A stretch of 64,000 bases of DNA from DASUPK01 sp963804595 (GTDB taxonomy: Bacteria; Actinomycetota; Thermoleophilia; Solirubrobacterales; 70-9), in NCBI GenBank assembly GCA_963804595.1, contig CAWDQZ010000023.1, forward strand, positions 16,127 to 80,126. The letters are read 5' to 3'. Shown here piece by piece: positions 50,819-60,269 of the stretch. Numbering within the stretch: the first letter of the stretch is position 1; every line of letters starts with the position of its first letter. The notes below the pieces were generated by a model. The model saw only the letters and a list, made by a program, of their open reading frames with translations, made no database searches and had not been told where the DNA came from. The translations under genes and the position numbers were made by a program.

Positions 50819-51646
50819 CTAGAAGATCGAGAACCAGCGCAGGCGGGGCCGCTCACGGTCCGCCTGTCTGGCGAGCAGGCCGACGGCGATCAGCCCGAGG
50901 CCGACGAGGGCGAGGCCGCCGACGGCCATGCCGGTCATCGGCAGGGTGTTCGCGTCCCCGGCCGCACTCGGCGACGCCGCCGCGGATGACTCCGAGTTCG
51001 AGGAGCCGCTCGAGCTCGACGATGCGCCTCCGCCGCCGCCGTTGCCTCCGCTGCCTCCGCTGCTCGACGCCAGTACCCGCACCGTTCCATGCATGTTCGG
51101 GTGGATCGTGCAGATGTAGCTGAAGGTGCCGGCCTGGCCGAAGGTGTGGGAAGCGCTCTGGCCGTTCTCGATGGTCGGGGTCTTGAAGCTCCCGTCATCG
51201 GCGGTCGCGTTGTGCGGGGCCTGGCCCGTGTTCTGCCAGGTCACCGTGTCGCCGACGGCGATCGTCACGGATGTGGGGGAGAAGAACAGGTCGCCCATGG
51301 TGACGCTGGCCGACGCCGACTTGTGCGCCTTCGCCGAAGCGCCGGTCGCCGGGCCGTCCGCTGGTGCCTGCGCGGGTTGAGCCTGTGCGGGCGGCGGGCT
51401 CGCTGCCGGGGCCGATCCGCCCTTGTCGTTGCCCGCCGAATCACCCCCGTTGTTGCCCTGGGGTCCGGGCTGGCTCTGCGAGCCACCACCCTGGTCGGCC
51501 GGCGGCGTGGCCGGGTCGGGCGTCGTCGTGGTGGTCGTCGTGGCGTCCGTGGTTGTGCCGGCGTCCTGTGCGGCCGAGATCGCGGGGATCGCGCAGCTCA
51601 GCGCCAGGACGAACATCCCGCTCGCCAGGGCCCTTGCTCCCTTCAT
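50819..51646 (-). CDS. sortase-anchored (LPxTG) plastocyanin-like copper protein
   Basis: 275 residues from ATG at 51646. Signal peptide (GMFVLALSCAIPAISAAQ), a long Thr/Pro/Gly-rich linker, and then a cupredoxin domain (about 125-205). The copper ligands are visible: His in APHNATADD, and Cys, His, Met in YICTIHPNMHGTV. A Ser/Gly-rich linker follows, then LPMTG, a hydrophobic helix and RQADRERPR, as in sortase-anchored proteins. It probably carries electrons at the cell surface. The partner sortase is not in the window. Two earlier ATGs exist, but the promoter favours this one. Confidence 0.85.
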   Translation of the reverse strand: MKGARALASGMFVLALSCAIPAISAAQDAGTTTDATTTTTTTPDPATPPADQGGGSQSQPGPQGNNGGDSAGNDKGGSAPAASPPPAQAQPAQAPADGPATGASAKAHKSASASVTMGDLFFSPTSVTIAVGDTVTWQNTGQAPHNATADDGSFKTPTIENGQSASHTFGQAGTFSYICTIHPNMHGTVRVLASSSGGSGGNGGGGGASSSSSGSSNSESSAAASPSAAGDANTLPMTGMAVGGLALVGLGLIAVGLLARQADRERPRLRWFSIF

Positions 51647-51653
51647 CCCTCGC

Positions 51654-51681
51654 ATCGTACGTGGCATTGACTGTTAGTCAA
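51654..51681 (-). promoter_or_regulatory. promoter of the copper-protein gene with overlapping palindrome
   Basis: On the minus strand TTGACT and TACGAT are spaced by 16 bases, and the predicted transcript starts at or next to the ATG at 51646, so the message may be leaderless. TTGACT-GTT-AGTCAA (51667-51681) forms a perfect palindrome over the -35 region and may bind a regulator. Confidence 0.45.
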
Positions 51682-51710
51682 CTACGGAAGGTCGGGGTTC
51701 TGGGATTGCG

Positions 51711-53351
51711 CTAGCCGAGCGCGCTGACGCCAGGCGGGGCGTCGGAGGGGGCGGGCTCCCGCTCCGCGACGGCCTGCTTGCGGTGGGTGCGGATCTCGCT
51801 CATGATCCGCTCGAGGCGCGGCTCGGTGGAGGCATCGACGTGGGTCATGGCCGCGGCGATCGCCGGATGCACCGCGGCGATTCGCTCGTGCATCGCCTGG
51901 GCGACTGCGCGGTAGGTCGGATGGCCCTCGCGACCCGAGCGCAGCTCGATCAGGTGGATCGCCTCCCGAGCGTTCAGGTCGAGCAGGTAGCGGATGCGGT
52001 AGCCGAGGCAGAGCGCGTAGGGCGCAGCGTCGGTCAGCCCGGCGTCCGCGAGCCGATCGTGCTCGACCCGGGAGAGCTCCAGAGCGCGCTCATACTCCCC
52101 TCCCGCGCCCGCTTCCCGAACCTCATTCGGGATCCCGGCGCCGAGATCGGGGCTGAGCCGCTGCCACTGGCAGGTCAGCATTCGGTGACGCTGCAGGTCA
52201 CGGAACCCTCCGTAGTCCGAGACGATCTCGAAGCGGTAGCGGACGGCCTCCCAGCCGCGTCCCGGGCGGTGGCGGCGGTTGGCACGGTCCCCTGCGAGGT
52301 CGGTGATGATCTCCGCCTTCTCGTCAGGAGGCAGAGCTCGAACCCGGTCGACGATGGCCCGCTCGGAGCTGCTCGAGGACTCGAACAGCGAGGCGGCGAT
52401 CAGCTCGTCCTCCGAGCCCTCGACGTCGATCAGCTCGACGGAGGGCGCCATCTCGTCTCCCTCTGGGCGGTCCAGCCCCATGCGGGCGACCCAGCGCTCC
52501 GCCGCGTCCCGGCGCCGCTCCAGGTAGGAGATCCATTCGCCTCCGCGTTCGGGCCGCTCCACCCGGGCGACGAAGCTCGGCATCACCTTCTTGAGCTCTT
52601 CGAGGATCATCGTCGCGAAGTGCCTGGATTCCGGGAGCGGCGAGGCCAGCATGCGCAGCAGCATCTGCTCGTAGGCCTGGCCCGAAGCGAAGATCCCCAC
52701 ATGACTCAGGGTCGAGGCGGGGAGCAGTCCGCGCAGCAGGTCGAGCGCCTTGGCCTTGATGGAACGCTGCCAGGCCGCCTCGGGCTCATCGCCACGCGGC
52801 CAGCGCTGCGCGGCCCACTCGCTCACCTGGGCGAGGGAGCGTGAGTAGATCCCGAAGAGCTCGTCCATCGCTTTCGCGTAGTCAGGCCCGAGCTCGTCGT
52901 CTCGGTAGAAGCGAAAGCCCCCGCCGGCTGACTCGGGCAGCGGTTGGTCGTAGGGGATGTAGCGGGTGGACTGCTCCAGGTAGGCGGCCAGGCGACCGCG
53001 CTGCAGGACCTTGGTGAGGATGTTCGAGACCCACTCGCAGGCCACGTGCGCGCCGCCGACCTGCGCGATCGAGTCGTCGCCGTAGCCCATGAAGACCCGC
53101 TCGTAGAGTCCGGCGGCGCGCTCGCCCTCCTCGCCCTCGAACGGCCGTCCGCCCTCCGGGACGTCCGCGGCGAACTCCTCCAGGTAGAGGCGGCGCAGCG
53201 TCCCGGGGTAGCGGGAGTAGCGCGCGAAGAGCGCTCCCTTGATCGTCTCCGGCAGGTTGACCAGGGCGAACACGGGCCGGTCGAGGTTGGTGAAGCGGGG
53301 AGAGAGGAGGCGACGTTCCTCCTCGGTGAATTCCTCGACGGGGTAGCGCAC
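51711..53351 (-). CDS. tandem ThyX-like (flavin-dependent thymidylate synthase family) protein
   Basis: 546 residues, about twice ThyX. Both halves look like ThyX. The first half (about 60-260) contains DDSIAQVGGAHVACEW and RGRLAAYLEQSTRYIPYD, aligning to the ThyX signature RHRxxSxNExSxRY but with RGR in place of RHR. The second half contains LQRHRMLTCQWQRLSPDLG, which keeps RHR but loses the ExSxRY part. The two halves thus complement each other. It probably folds as a pseudo-dimer; whether it makes dTMP is unclear. GTG start, 18 bases from the next operon gene. Confidence 0.8.
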   Translation of the reverse strand: MRYPVEEFTEEERRLLSPRFTNLDRPVFALVNLPETIKGALFARYSRYPGTLRRLYLEEFAADVPEGGRPFEGEEGERAAGLYERVFMGYGDDSIAQVGGAHVACEWVSNILTKVLQRGRLAAYLEQSTRYIPYDQPLPESAGGGFRFYRDDELGPDYAKAMDELFGIYSRSLAQVSEWAAQRWPRGDEPEAAWQRSIKAKALDLLRGLLPASTLSHVGIFASGQAYEQMLLRMLASPLPESRHFATMILEELKKVMPSFVARVERPERGGEWISYLERRRDAAERWVARMGLDRPEGDEMAPSVELIDVEGSEDELIAASLFESSSSSERAIVDRVRALPPDEKAEIITDLAGDRANRRHRPGRGWEAVRYRFEIVSDYGGFRDLQRHRMLTCQWQRLSPDLGAGIPNEVREAGAGGEYERALELSRVEHDRLADAGLTDAAPYALCLGYRIRYLLDLNAREAIHLIELRSGREGHPTYRAVAQAMHERIAAVHPAIAAAMTHVDASTEPRLERIMSEIRTHRKQAVAEREPAPSDAPPGVSALG

Positions 53352-53369
53352 GGGCTGGCCAGCCTAGCT

Positions 53370-54299
53370 CTATCCCCAGATCGATTGGGCGATCAGAACG
53401 GCCACCACAGCGATCGCGGTCGTCCAGGCCACGGCCTGCGCCGCCAGCTTCGAATCCAGCCCGTAGACGTGCGCGACCAGCAGGGTGTTGATCCCGCAGG
53501 GCATCGCGGCGAGCAGCAGGAAGGGCCCCGGGAGGTCGATGAAGGGCAGCGAGAGCAGCAGGAGCAGCCCGGGGGCGACGATGAGGCGCAGGACGATCGC
53601 GGCCCCGATGGGAGGATCGAAGGGCGATCCCAGCCGGACCCGCTCGCCCTCGACCTCCTCGGCGAGCACCGCTCCCACCGCGAAGAAGCCGATCGGCAGC
53701 AGCGCGATCACGAACCCGCGCGAGATGTCGACCAGAACGTCCGGGGCGAAGGAGTTCGGGACGAGCAAACCGGCGATGGCGGCGTAGAGCGGCGGGTTCC
53801 TGGTGAAGAAGGCGATCACCCGGTCGCCGAATCCCTCGCCAACCTTCGTACCGAACGCGGCGCCGGTGCCGAACCCCAGCAGGAGCAGGGCGGGCGAGGA
53901 AACCCCCACGTCGTAGACGACCGCCTCGCCGAGCGCGTGAAAGCCGAGCAGCGAGGCGCAGAGCGGATAGCCGAGATAGCCGGAGTTCGCGATCAGGGTC
54001 GCGGTGATCAATGATCCCCTGGCCGGTCGGTTCAGTCGAAGCACCCGGGTCCCGATGAGCCAGGCGATGCCCGATGCGGCGAGCAGGGCGACCCACCCGA
54101 TCACCAGTCCTGAGGCCTCGTCCGTGTCGATGTGGGTGCGCGCGAGGTTGAAGAAGACGACGAACGGGATCAGCGTGTAGAGCGAGATGACCAGCAGTCG
54201 CCGGGCCCAGCCGACGGCGGTGTGGGGCCAGCGGTGCTCAGCCGCGATCCCGGCCGCGCCCGAGACGGCGATGGCGACGATGGTGAGCAGGACACCCAA
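53370..54299 (-). CDS. AEC-family (auxin efflux carrier-like) transporter
   Basis: 309 residues with ten hydrophobic helices in two groups. TLIPFVVFFNLARTHID, LITATLIANSGYLGYPLC and the late AAMPCGINTLLVAHVYGLD are the conserved AEC features. The probable role is anion or metabolite efflux. TTG start. It lies immediately upstream of the ThyX-like gene with an 18-base gap and may be transcribed with it. Confidence 0.85.
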   Translation of the reverse strand: MGVLLTIVAIAVSGAAGIAAEHRWPHTAVGWARRLLVISLYTLIPFVVFFNLARTHIDTDEASGLVIGWVALLAASGIAWLIGTRVLRLNRPARGSLITATLIANSGYLGYPLCASLLGFHALGEAVVYDVGVSSPALLLLGFGTGAAFGTKVGEGFGDRVIAFFTRNPPLYAAIAGLLVPNSFAPDVLVDISRGFVIALLPIGFFAVGAVLAEEVEGERVRLGSPFDPPIGAAIVLRLIVAPGLLLLLSLPFIDLPGPFLLLAAMPCGINTLLVAHVYGLDSKLAAQAVAWTTAIAVVAVLIAQSIWG

Positions 54300-54372
54300 G
54301 CGCCCGCCATCCTCGCGGAGCCGACTCCCAGGCGCTCGCCGCTACCCCCTTCGCTCGGTCGCTCGCGGAGGT

Positions 54373-54801
54373 TCAGGTGGCGGGCGTGGGGATTAGTCCG
54401 AGCTGCTCGAGCATCAGCAGCCGGTCGAACATCAAATTGAACGAGACGTGCTTCCCATCACGGAAGCGAAGCACCTGGATGTAGTCGAGGCTGACGGGAC
54501 GACCGGTTGGCTGGAATTCGCCTGCGGGGGTGCGCAGGACCCCGTCATGCGTTCCGGTGAAGGTGCGCTCTTCGACGGCGACGTCATCGATGACCTGGAC
54601 GTCGTCGACATTGACATGCGCATCGGAGAACGCACCGAACCAGCTGGCGTAGAACTCAACGCAGGCGTCCTTGCCTTCGCCTCTCATCCCGCCAGGCGCC
54701 GTGAAGGCGACGTCGTCCGCGAGCACGTCGGCGAACCCATCGATGTCGTGGGCGTTGAAGGTGTCCGTCCCACGTTCGAAAGCCTCGCGGGTGGTCATCA
54801 T
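54373..54801 (-). CDS. SnoaL-like / NTF2-fold protein
   Basis: 142 residues, with AFERGTDTFNAHDIDGFADVL (helices 1-2), VDDVQVIDDVAVEERTF (beta hairpin) and LDYIQVLRFRDGKHVSFNLMFD. This is the SnoaL/ester-cyclase branch, whose members act on polyketides or are of unknown role. GGAG precedes the ATG by 9 bases. Downstream of nuoN by 119 bases on the same strand. The stretch 54802-54920 holds no gene or clear terminator. Confidence 0.82.
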   Translation of the reverse strand: MMTTREAFERGTDTFNAHDIDGFADVLADDVAFTAPGGMRGEGKDACVEFYASWFGAFSDAHVNVDDVQVIDDVAVEERTFTGTHDGVLRTPAGEFQPTGRPVSLDYIQVLRFRDGKHVSFNLMFDRLLMLEQLGLIPTPAT

Positions 54802-54920
54802 CGAGATCTCCTTTTCGTCGGATGGCGCGCGCGAGCGATCGTCCTCCGGCGGCTCAAAGAAACGCTTAGGCAGCGGGACCCACGGGGCACCGATCCACGG
54901 ACCGCACGGCCCGCGGCGAG

Positions 54921-56444
54921 CTAGATCGTCGTCGCCAGCGAGCCCGCGGCGTGCGAGGCCCAGTCGATCAACGGCGAGGGGGCGACGCCGAAGGCGATCG
55001 TCGCGGCGCCGCAGAGCAGAGCGGAGCCCACGATCAGCCAGCAGCGGCTCGCGCCCTTGGGTATGGCGTCGGCCTCGGGGGAGCCGCCCGCGATCGCGGG
55101 CAACCCGCCCGGCTGGGTGGCGGGCGGCACGGCGCTCGGTTCCGGCGACATCCAGACGGCTGCGATCACGCGCAGGTAGTAGGCGAGGGAGACCATCGTG
55201 CCGATCACGATCGCGACGCCGAGCCAGGTGTAGTCGCCGTCGACGCTGGCCTCGATCAGGAAGAGCTTGCCCATGAAGCCCGAGGTCCCGGGCAGGCCGG
55301 CGAGCGCGAGCATCCCAATGGTGAGCGGCCAGGCGAGCAGGGGGCGGGAACGCCCGATGCCGGCGACGGACTCGATGTCGTCGCCGTATTCCGTCTCCCG
55401 TTCACGGGCGACCACGACCGCGAAGACGGCGAGGTTCATCAGCGTGTAGGCGGCGGCGTAGAAGACCAGAGCCTCGAGCCCCTTCTCGGTCGCCACCACG
55501 ATCCCGGCGAGCATGTAGCCCGCCTGGGCGATGCCGGAGTAGCCCAGCAGCCGCTTCAGCGAGTCCTGCCCCAGCGCACCGATGTTGCCGACAGCGATCG
55601 AGATCACCGCGAGAGCGGCGAGCGCCGGTTTCCAGTCATGGGCGATGGGGCCGAGGGCGACCTCGAAGAGGCGGGCCAGCGCGATAAAGGCCGCGGCCTT
55701 GGTGGCGACCGCCATGAACGCGGTGATCGGGGTCGGCGCGCCCTGGTAGACGTCGGGCGTCCACTGATGGAAGGGTGCGACCGAGGTCTTGAAGGCGAGG
55801 CCGGTCGCCACCATCGCGACGCCGATCAACACGATGGTGTCGTTGCCGTTGTCGCCGGCGAGTCCCTTCGCGATCCCGGCGAACTCGGTCGAGCCCGAGC
55901 CGCCGTAGAGCAGCGCGAACCCGTAGAGCACCGTGGCCGAGCCGATCGACCCGATGACCAGGTACTTGAGGCCGGACTCGAGCGAGCGTTCGGTGCGGCG
56001 GGCCGAGGCGCAGAGGACGTAGAGCGGGATCGAGAGCAGCTCGAGGGCGACGAAGAAGGCGATCAGATTCTGCGCCTGGGCTATCAGCGTCATGCCGAGG
56101 ACCGAGCCGAGCAGCAGCGCATAGAAGGCGCCGTACCCGGCCTCCTGGGCCGCTGGCTCCCTGATCGACAGCACCACCACCATCGCGGCGGCGAGGCAGG
56201 CGATCAGGCAGATCGCCAGCCCGAAGGCATCTAGCCGCAGCGCACCCGCGACCAGGTCTTGCTGCTCGTTCCACTGCCAGATCGCGAGGCCGGAGGTGAC
56301 CGCGAGCACCGCGATCGTCATGGCGGGCAGCACCCAGCGTGGCCACCGGAAGAGGCCGACCATGAGGACGATGACCATCCCCGCCGTCAGCGCGATCACG
56401 GGCGAGAGCCCGGCGTAGTCGATGTGGGGGGCGTTGAAGCTCAT
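54921..56444 (-). CDS. nuoN: NADH-quinone oxidoreductase subunit N
   Basis: 507 residues, antiporter-like membrane subunit of complex I. About 14 helices, with the conserved TSVAPFHQWTPDVYQGAPTPITAFM and LKRLLGYSGIAQAGYM, and a proton-channel Lys in the same segments. The ATG overlaps the nuoM stop by 4 bases. Last gene of the operon. A 60-residue loop near 440-480 is Pro/Ala-rich. Confidence 0.96.
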   Translation of the reverse strand: MSFNAPHIDYAGLSPVIALTAGMVIVLMVGLFRWPRWVLPAMTIAVLAVTSGLAIWQWNEQQDLVAGALRLDAFGLAICLIACLAAAMVVVLSIREPAAQEAGYGAFYALLLGSVLGMTLIAQAQNLIAFFVALELLSIPLYVLCASARRTERSLESGLKYLVIGSIGSATVLYGFALLYGGSGSTEFAGIAKGLAGDNGNDTIVLIGVAMVATGLAFKTSVAPFHQWTPDVYQGAPTPITAFMAVATKAAAFIALARLFEVALGPIAHDWKPALAALAVISIAVGNIGALGQDSLKRLLGYSGIAQAGYMLAGIVVATEKGLEALVFYAAAYTLMNLAVFAVVVARERETEYGDDIESVAGIGRSRPLLAWPLTIGMLALAGLPGTSGFMGKLFLIEASVDGDYTWLGVAIVIGTMVSLAYYLRVIAAVWMSPEPSAVPPATQPGGLPAIAGGSPEADAIPKGASRCWLIVGSALLCGAATIAFGVAPSPLIDWASHAAGSLATTI

Positions 56445-57949
56445 CGCTGCGCCACCTCGGTCGGTGCCGCGGCGGTGGAGCTGAGCTGGCCGCTCACCGA
56501 GTCATCCGCGCGATGCAGGATCAACCCCGGCCAGAGGGCGATGCCGACGATGCAGGCGACCAGGCCCGCAAGCACGGTCCCCTGGAGGAGGCCGACCTCC
56601 CTCGACTCGATCCCATCGGGTTTCCGGTTGTGCATCGTCGCCTGGTAGAGACGCAGCGCGTAGTACGCGGCGAGCGCGATGCCGGTCGCGGCGACGAAGG
56701 CGTAGACGATCTTCGACTGGAAGATGCCGTTGAGGATGTAGAACTCGCCGATGAAGTTCGCTGACCCGGGCATCGCCAATAGGGCCAGGGTCGCGATCAG
56801 GAAGAGGGCCGCCAGAACGGGCGCCCGCGTCGCGAGCCCTCCCATCCGCCGGATGTCGTCGGTGCCGGCGCGCTCGTACAGCAGCACCGCGATCAGCATC
56901 AGCGGGGCGACCACCAGCCCGTGATTGACCATGTTGAGGACGGACCCGTCGGCGCCGTCGGCGCGCAGGCTGAAGATGCCGAGCGTGATGAAGCCGAGCT
57001 GGGCCATCGACGAGTAGCCCAGGATCAGCCTGGCGCTCGTCTGGGTGAAGGCCATCACCGAGCCGTAGAGGATCGAGGCGACCGCGACCACCAGGATCAC
57101 CTCCTGGAAGTGGGTCGTGGCCGCCGGGAAGATCGGCAGCACGACCCGCAGGAAGCCGTAGGCGCCGACCTTCGAGAGGACACCCGAGAAGAGGGCGAGG
57201 GCGGGAAGGGGCGCCACGCGGTACGCGTCCGGCATCCAGCCGTGGAGCGGGAAGGCGGGCATCTTCACCAGGAAGGCCGCCGCGAAGAACCAGAAGATCC
57301 AGTACTGGCTGCCGCTGCCGAGCGGGTCGGCGGCCAGGTGCTGGATGTTGAAGTCGATCGTTCCGCCGTCGGCGGCCAGGATGCCGGTCGCGATGGCTCC
57401 GGCCAGCATCAGGAGGGACCCGACCAGCGTGTAGATGAACATCTTGAGGGTGGCGGGCTGGGGCCGGATCGGCCCCTCGTCCTCCTCGGGCCGGCCAGGA
57501 TGCTCCGTCCCCCAGCTCCCGAAGAGGAAGTAGAACGGGATCAGCATCAGGTCGAAGAAGAGGACGAACAGGATCAGGTCCTGCGCCAGGAAGGCGCCGA
57601 GCACGGACGTCTGGGCGAGCCCGAACATGAGGAAGTAGAGCCGGGGCCGCTCCGGCGGGTTGATCGCGGACCAGACCGTCCCGGCGAGCCAGAGGACCGT
57701 CGTGAGCAGGACGAGGAAGAGGCTGATCCCGTCCACCCCCAGCTGGTAGCGGACGCCGAGCGCCGGGATCCAGCTCGCATCCACGGTGTGCTGAAGGCCG
57801 CCGGAGGGGTCGAAGCCGATGACGATCGCGATCGCGATAGCGAGGGAGACGAGGGAGCCGACCGCCGCGACCCAACCCGTAAGCCGGCCGGGGAGGATCG
57901 CGGCGACGAGCCCGAAGGCGAGCGGCGCCCAAAGAAGGATCTCGATCAC
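56441..57949 (-). CDS. nuoM: NADH-quinone oxidoreductase subunit M
   Basis: 502 residues, antiporter-like subunit of complex I. Markers: VDGISLFLVLLTTVL, DLMLIPFYFLFGSWG, KMPAFPLHGWMPDAYRVAP and ILGYSSMAQLGFI, including the key Lys/His of the half-channels. Starts with GTG 10 bases after nuoL; the stop overlaps nuoN's start. A proton-pumping role is inferred from family. Confidence 0.96.
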   Translation of the reverse strand: MIEILLWAPLAFGLVAAILPGRLTGWVAAVGSLVSLAIAIAIVIGFDPSGGLQHTVDASWIPALGVRYQLGVDGISLFLVLLTTVLWLAGTVWSAINPPERPRLYFLMFGLAQTSVLGAFLAQDLILFVLFFDLMLIPFYFLFGSWGTEHPGRPEEDEGPIRPQPATLKMFIYTLVGSLLMLAGAIATGILAADGGTIDFNIQHLAADPLGSGSQYWIFWFFAAAFLVKMPAFPLHGWMPDAYRVAPLPALALFSGVLSKVGAYGFLRVVLPIFPAATTHFQEVILVVAVASILYGSVMAFTQTSARLILGYSSMAQLGFITLGIFSLRADGADGSVLNMVNHGLVVAPLMLIAVLLYERAGTDDIRRMGGLATRAPVLAALFLIATLALLAMPGSANFIGEFYILNGIFQSKIVYAFVAATGIALAAYYALRLYQATMHNRKPDGIESREVGLLQGTVLAGLVACIVGIALWPGLILHRADDSVSGQLSSTAAAPTEVAQR

Positions 57950-57959
57950 GGCGCGGCCC

Positions 57960-59966
57960 TCATGAGCTCTGCAGCAGGAAGTAGAGGCCGAGGCCGGCGA
58001 AGCCGGTCACCAGGAGGAGCGCGTAGGAGCGCAGATACCCGGACTGGGCGCCGCGGACGCCGGCGCTGGCGCCGCGGACCAGGTCCACCGCCGCCACGAC
58101 GATTCCCTGCACGACGTAGCGCTCGAAGATCGCGTTGGCCCAGCGGCCGGTGGCGAGCGCGGGCCGGACGAAGACCAGGTCGATCGCCTCGTCGAAGTAC
58201 CACTTCCGCTCGAGGAAGTCATGGAGCCGCGGCAGGCGCTTCTGGAGCTCCGCCGTCCAGCCGGGATTGCGCAGATAGGCGTAGTAGGCGATCGCGATGC
58301 CGAGCACCGAGATCAGGCCGCCGATCAGCAGGCCCCGGTAGGCCGAGGTCGTGCTCGGGCCCTGCTCGTAGAACTTCGAGTCGAGGAAGGACCCGTGCAG
58401 GAACTTGTGGACGACGTCGTCGACGCCCGGGATCTGCACGAACCCCGCGAACAGCGCGCCGAAGGCGAGGACGCTCATGGCGATCTTCATGGGCATCTCC
58501 CGCTCTGCGATCTGGTGGCTCGGGCCGGGGAAGCCCACGTCCGTGTCCTCCCGCTCCCCGGTGTCGGGGTTTTCCGGCTCGGCGTGGTGGAGGTGCCCCT
58601 GCTCGAGCTCCTTCGCCTCCTCACACGGCTCGCCGAAGACCACCCGGAAGCCGATCCGGAAGGAGTAGAAGGCGGTCAGCAGCGCCCCGATGTAGCCGCC
58701 GATCGTGAAGATCACGTACCAGCCGCCGCGGTAGGCGGCGAAGTCGAGGATCTCGTCCTTCGAGAACCAGCCGGAGGTGAGCGGGAAGGCCGCCAGCGCC
58801 AGGGCCCCGATCAGCAACATCGCCGAGGTGAACGGCATCGCGCGGCGGAAGCCGCCCATCAGGTCGATGTTCTGGCGGTTCGCCATCGCGCCGATGATCG
58901 AGCCGGCCGCCATGAAGAGGAGGGCCTTGAAGAAGGCGTGCGTCATCAGGTGGAAGAGGCCCTCCGAGTACGCCCCGATTCCGACTCCGACGACCATGTA
59001 GCCGATCTGGCTCATGGTCGAGTAGGCGATGATCCGCTTCAGGTCCGTGACGACCAGCGCGATGGTCGCCGCGATCAACAGGGTGGCGAGCCCGACGATC
59101 GCGGCGATGTCCGCGGCCGTCAGGGCGATCTCGAACAGCGGGTGGAAGCGGGCGATCAGGTAGACGCCGGCGGTGACCATGGTCGCCGCGTGGATCAGGG
59201 CGGAGACCGGCGTCGGGCCCTCCATCGCGTCCGGTAGCCAGGTGTGCAGCGGCACCTGTGCCGACTTGGCGAACGCCCCGACCAGCAGCAAGAGGCAGAT
59301 CGCGACCACGACGCCCTGGTTGGTGTGGAACGTGTTGGGCGCCTGGCTGAAGATCGAGAGCAGGTCGAAGGTGCCGAGCTCCCGGAAGATGAAGAAGGCG
59401 GCGAGCATCATGCCGATGTCCCCGATCACGTTGATCACGAAGGCCTTCATGCCGGCGCGGGTCGCCGTCTCGCGCCGGTACCAGAAGCTGATCAGCGCAT
59501 AGGAGGCGAAGCCGACGAACGCCCAGCCGATGATCAGCAGGACCAGGTTCCCCGCGAGCACGAGCAGCAGCATCGAGAAGACGAAGAAGTTCAGGTAGAC
59601 GAAGAAGCGGTTGAAGCCCCGGTCCGAGGTCATGTAGCTGATCGCGTAGAGGTGAATCAGCGCGGACACCCCGGTGACGATCAGGCACATGTAGACCGAG
59701 AGCGGGTCGACCAGGATGTTCAGCTGGATGTCGAGTCCGGCCGCGCTGGCGTAGTCGTAGAGCGCCGAGGTGTGCTGTCGCGCGTCGACCGGGTCGCCGA
59801 GGAGCTGTGCGAGGGCGCCGAGCGAGGCGAGGAACGAGAGGCCGATCATCGCCGTCGCGATCCAGCCGGCGCTGCGGCCCGGGAGCCGGTTCCAGCCGAA
59901 GCCGATGATCAGCGTTCCCGCCAGCGGGAAGGCGAGCACCAGCCAGCCGTAGGCGGTCGCCGACAA
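57960..59966 (-). CDS. nuoL: NADH-quinone oxidoreductase subunit L
   Basis: 668 residues, the largest antiporter-like subunit with the lateral helix region. Markers: VDPLSVYMCLIVTGVSALIHLY, FAKSAQVPLHTWLPDAMEGPTPVSALIHAATMV, and SQIGYMVVGVGIGAY. An inserted acidic cytoplasmic/periplasmic stretch (HLHHAEPENPDTGERED) near residue 470 is variable in the family. TTG start 3 bases after nuoK. The C-terminal helix HL region is complete. Confidence 0.96.
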   Translation of the reverse strand: MSATAYGWLVLAFPLAGTLIIGFGWNRLPGRSAGWIATAMIGLSFLASLGALAQLLGDPVDARQHTSALYDYASAAGLDIQLNILVDPLSVYMCLIVTGVSALIHLYAISYMTSDRGFNRFFVYLNFFVFSMLLLVLAGNLVLLIIGWAFVGFASYALISFWYRRETATRAGMKAFVINVIGDIGMMLAAFFIFRELGTFDLLSIFSQAPNTFHTNQGVVVAICLLLLVGAFAKSAQVPLHTWLPDAMEGPTPVSALIHAATMVTAGVYLIARFHPLFEIALTAADIAAIVGLATLLIAATIALVVTDLKRIIAYSTMSQIGYMVVGVGIGAYSEGLFHLMTHAFFKALLFMAAGSIIGAMANRQNIDLMGGFRRAMPFTSAMLLIGALALAAFPLTSGWFSKDEILDFAAYRGGWYVIFTIGGYIGALLTAFYSFRIGFRVVFGEPCEEAKELEQGHLHHAEPENPDTGEREDTDVGFPGPSHQIAEREMPMKIAMSVLAFGALFAGFVQIPGVDDVVHKFLHGSFLDSKFYEQGPSTTSAYRGLLIGGLISVLGIAIAYYAYLRNPGWTAELQKRLPRLHDFLERKWYFDEAIDLVFVRPALATGRWANAIFERYVVQGIVVAAVDLVRGASAGVRGAQSGYLRSYALLLVTGFAGLGLYFLLQSS

Positions 59967-59969
59967 GCG

Positions 59970-60269
59970 TTACCCCCTGAGGCTGCGCAGGTCGTCAACG
60001 TTCAGCGGGATGCGGCGCCGGTAGGCCGCGACGATGATGCCGAGGCCGACGACCACCTCGCAGGCCGCGATCACCATCACGATCAGCGCGAAGACCTGCC
60101 CGTCCTGGTTGCCGAGGGAGCGCGAGAAGGCGAGCAGCGCCAGGTTGCCGGCGTTCAGCATCAGCTCGAGGCAGAGCAGGATCACCAGAGGGCTGCGGCG
60201 GAGGAGAACTCCGGTGACGCCGACCGCGAACAACATCGCCGAGAGGACCAGATACCAGGTGATGTCCAT
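59970..60269 (-). CDS. nuoK: NADH-quinone oxidoreductase subunit K
   Basis: 99 residues with three helices, normal for the family. LLCLELMLNAGNLALLAF contains the conserved Glu of the proton channel, and VIAACEVVVGLGIIVA carries the second Glu. Start overlaps nuoJ stop by one base. Confidence 0.96.
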   Translation of the reverse strand: MDITWYLVLSAMLFAVGVTGVLLRRSPLVILLCLELMLNAGNLALLAFSRSLGNQDGQVFALIVMVIAACEVVVGLGIIVAAYRRRIPLNVDDLRSLRG

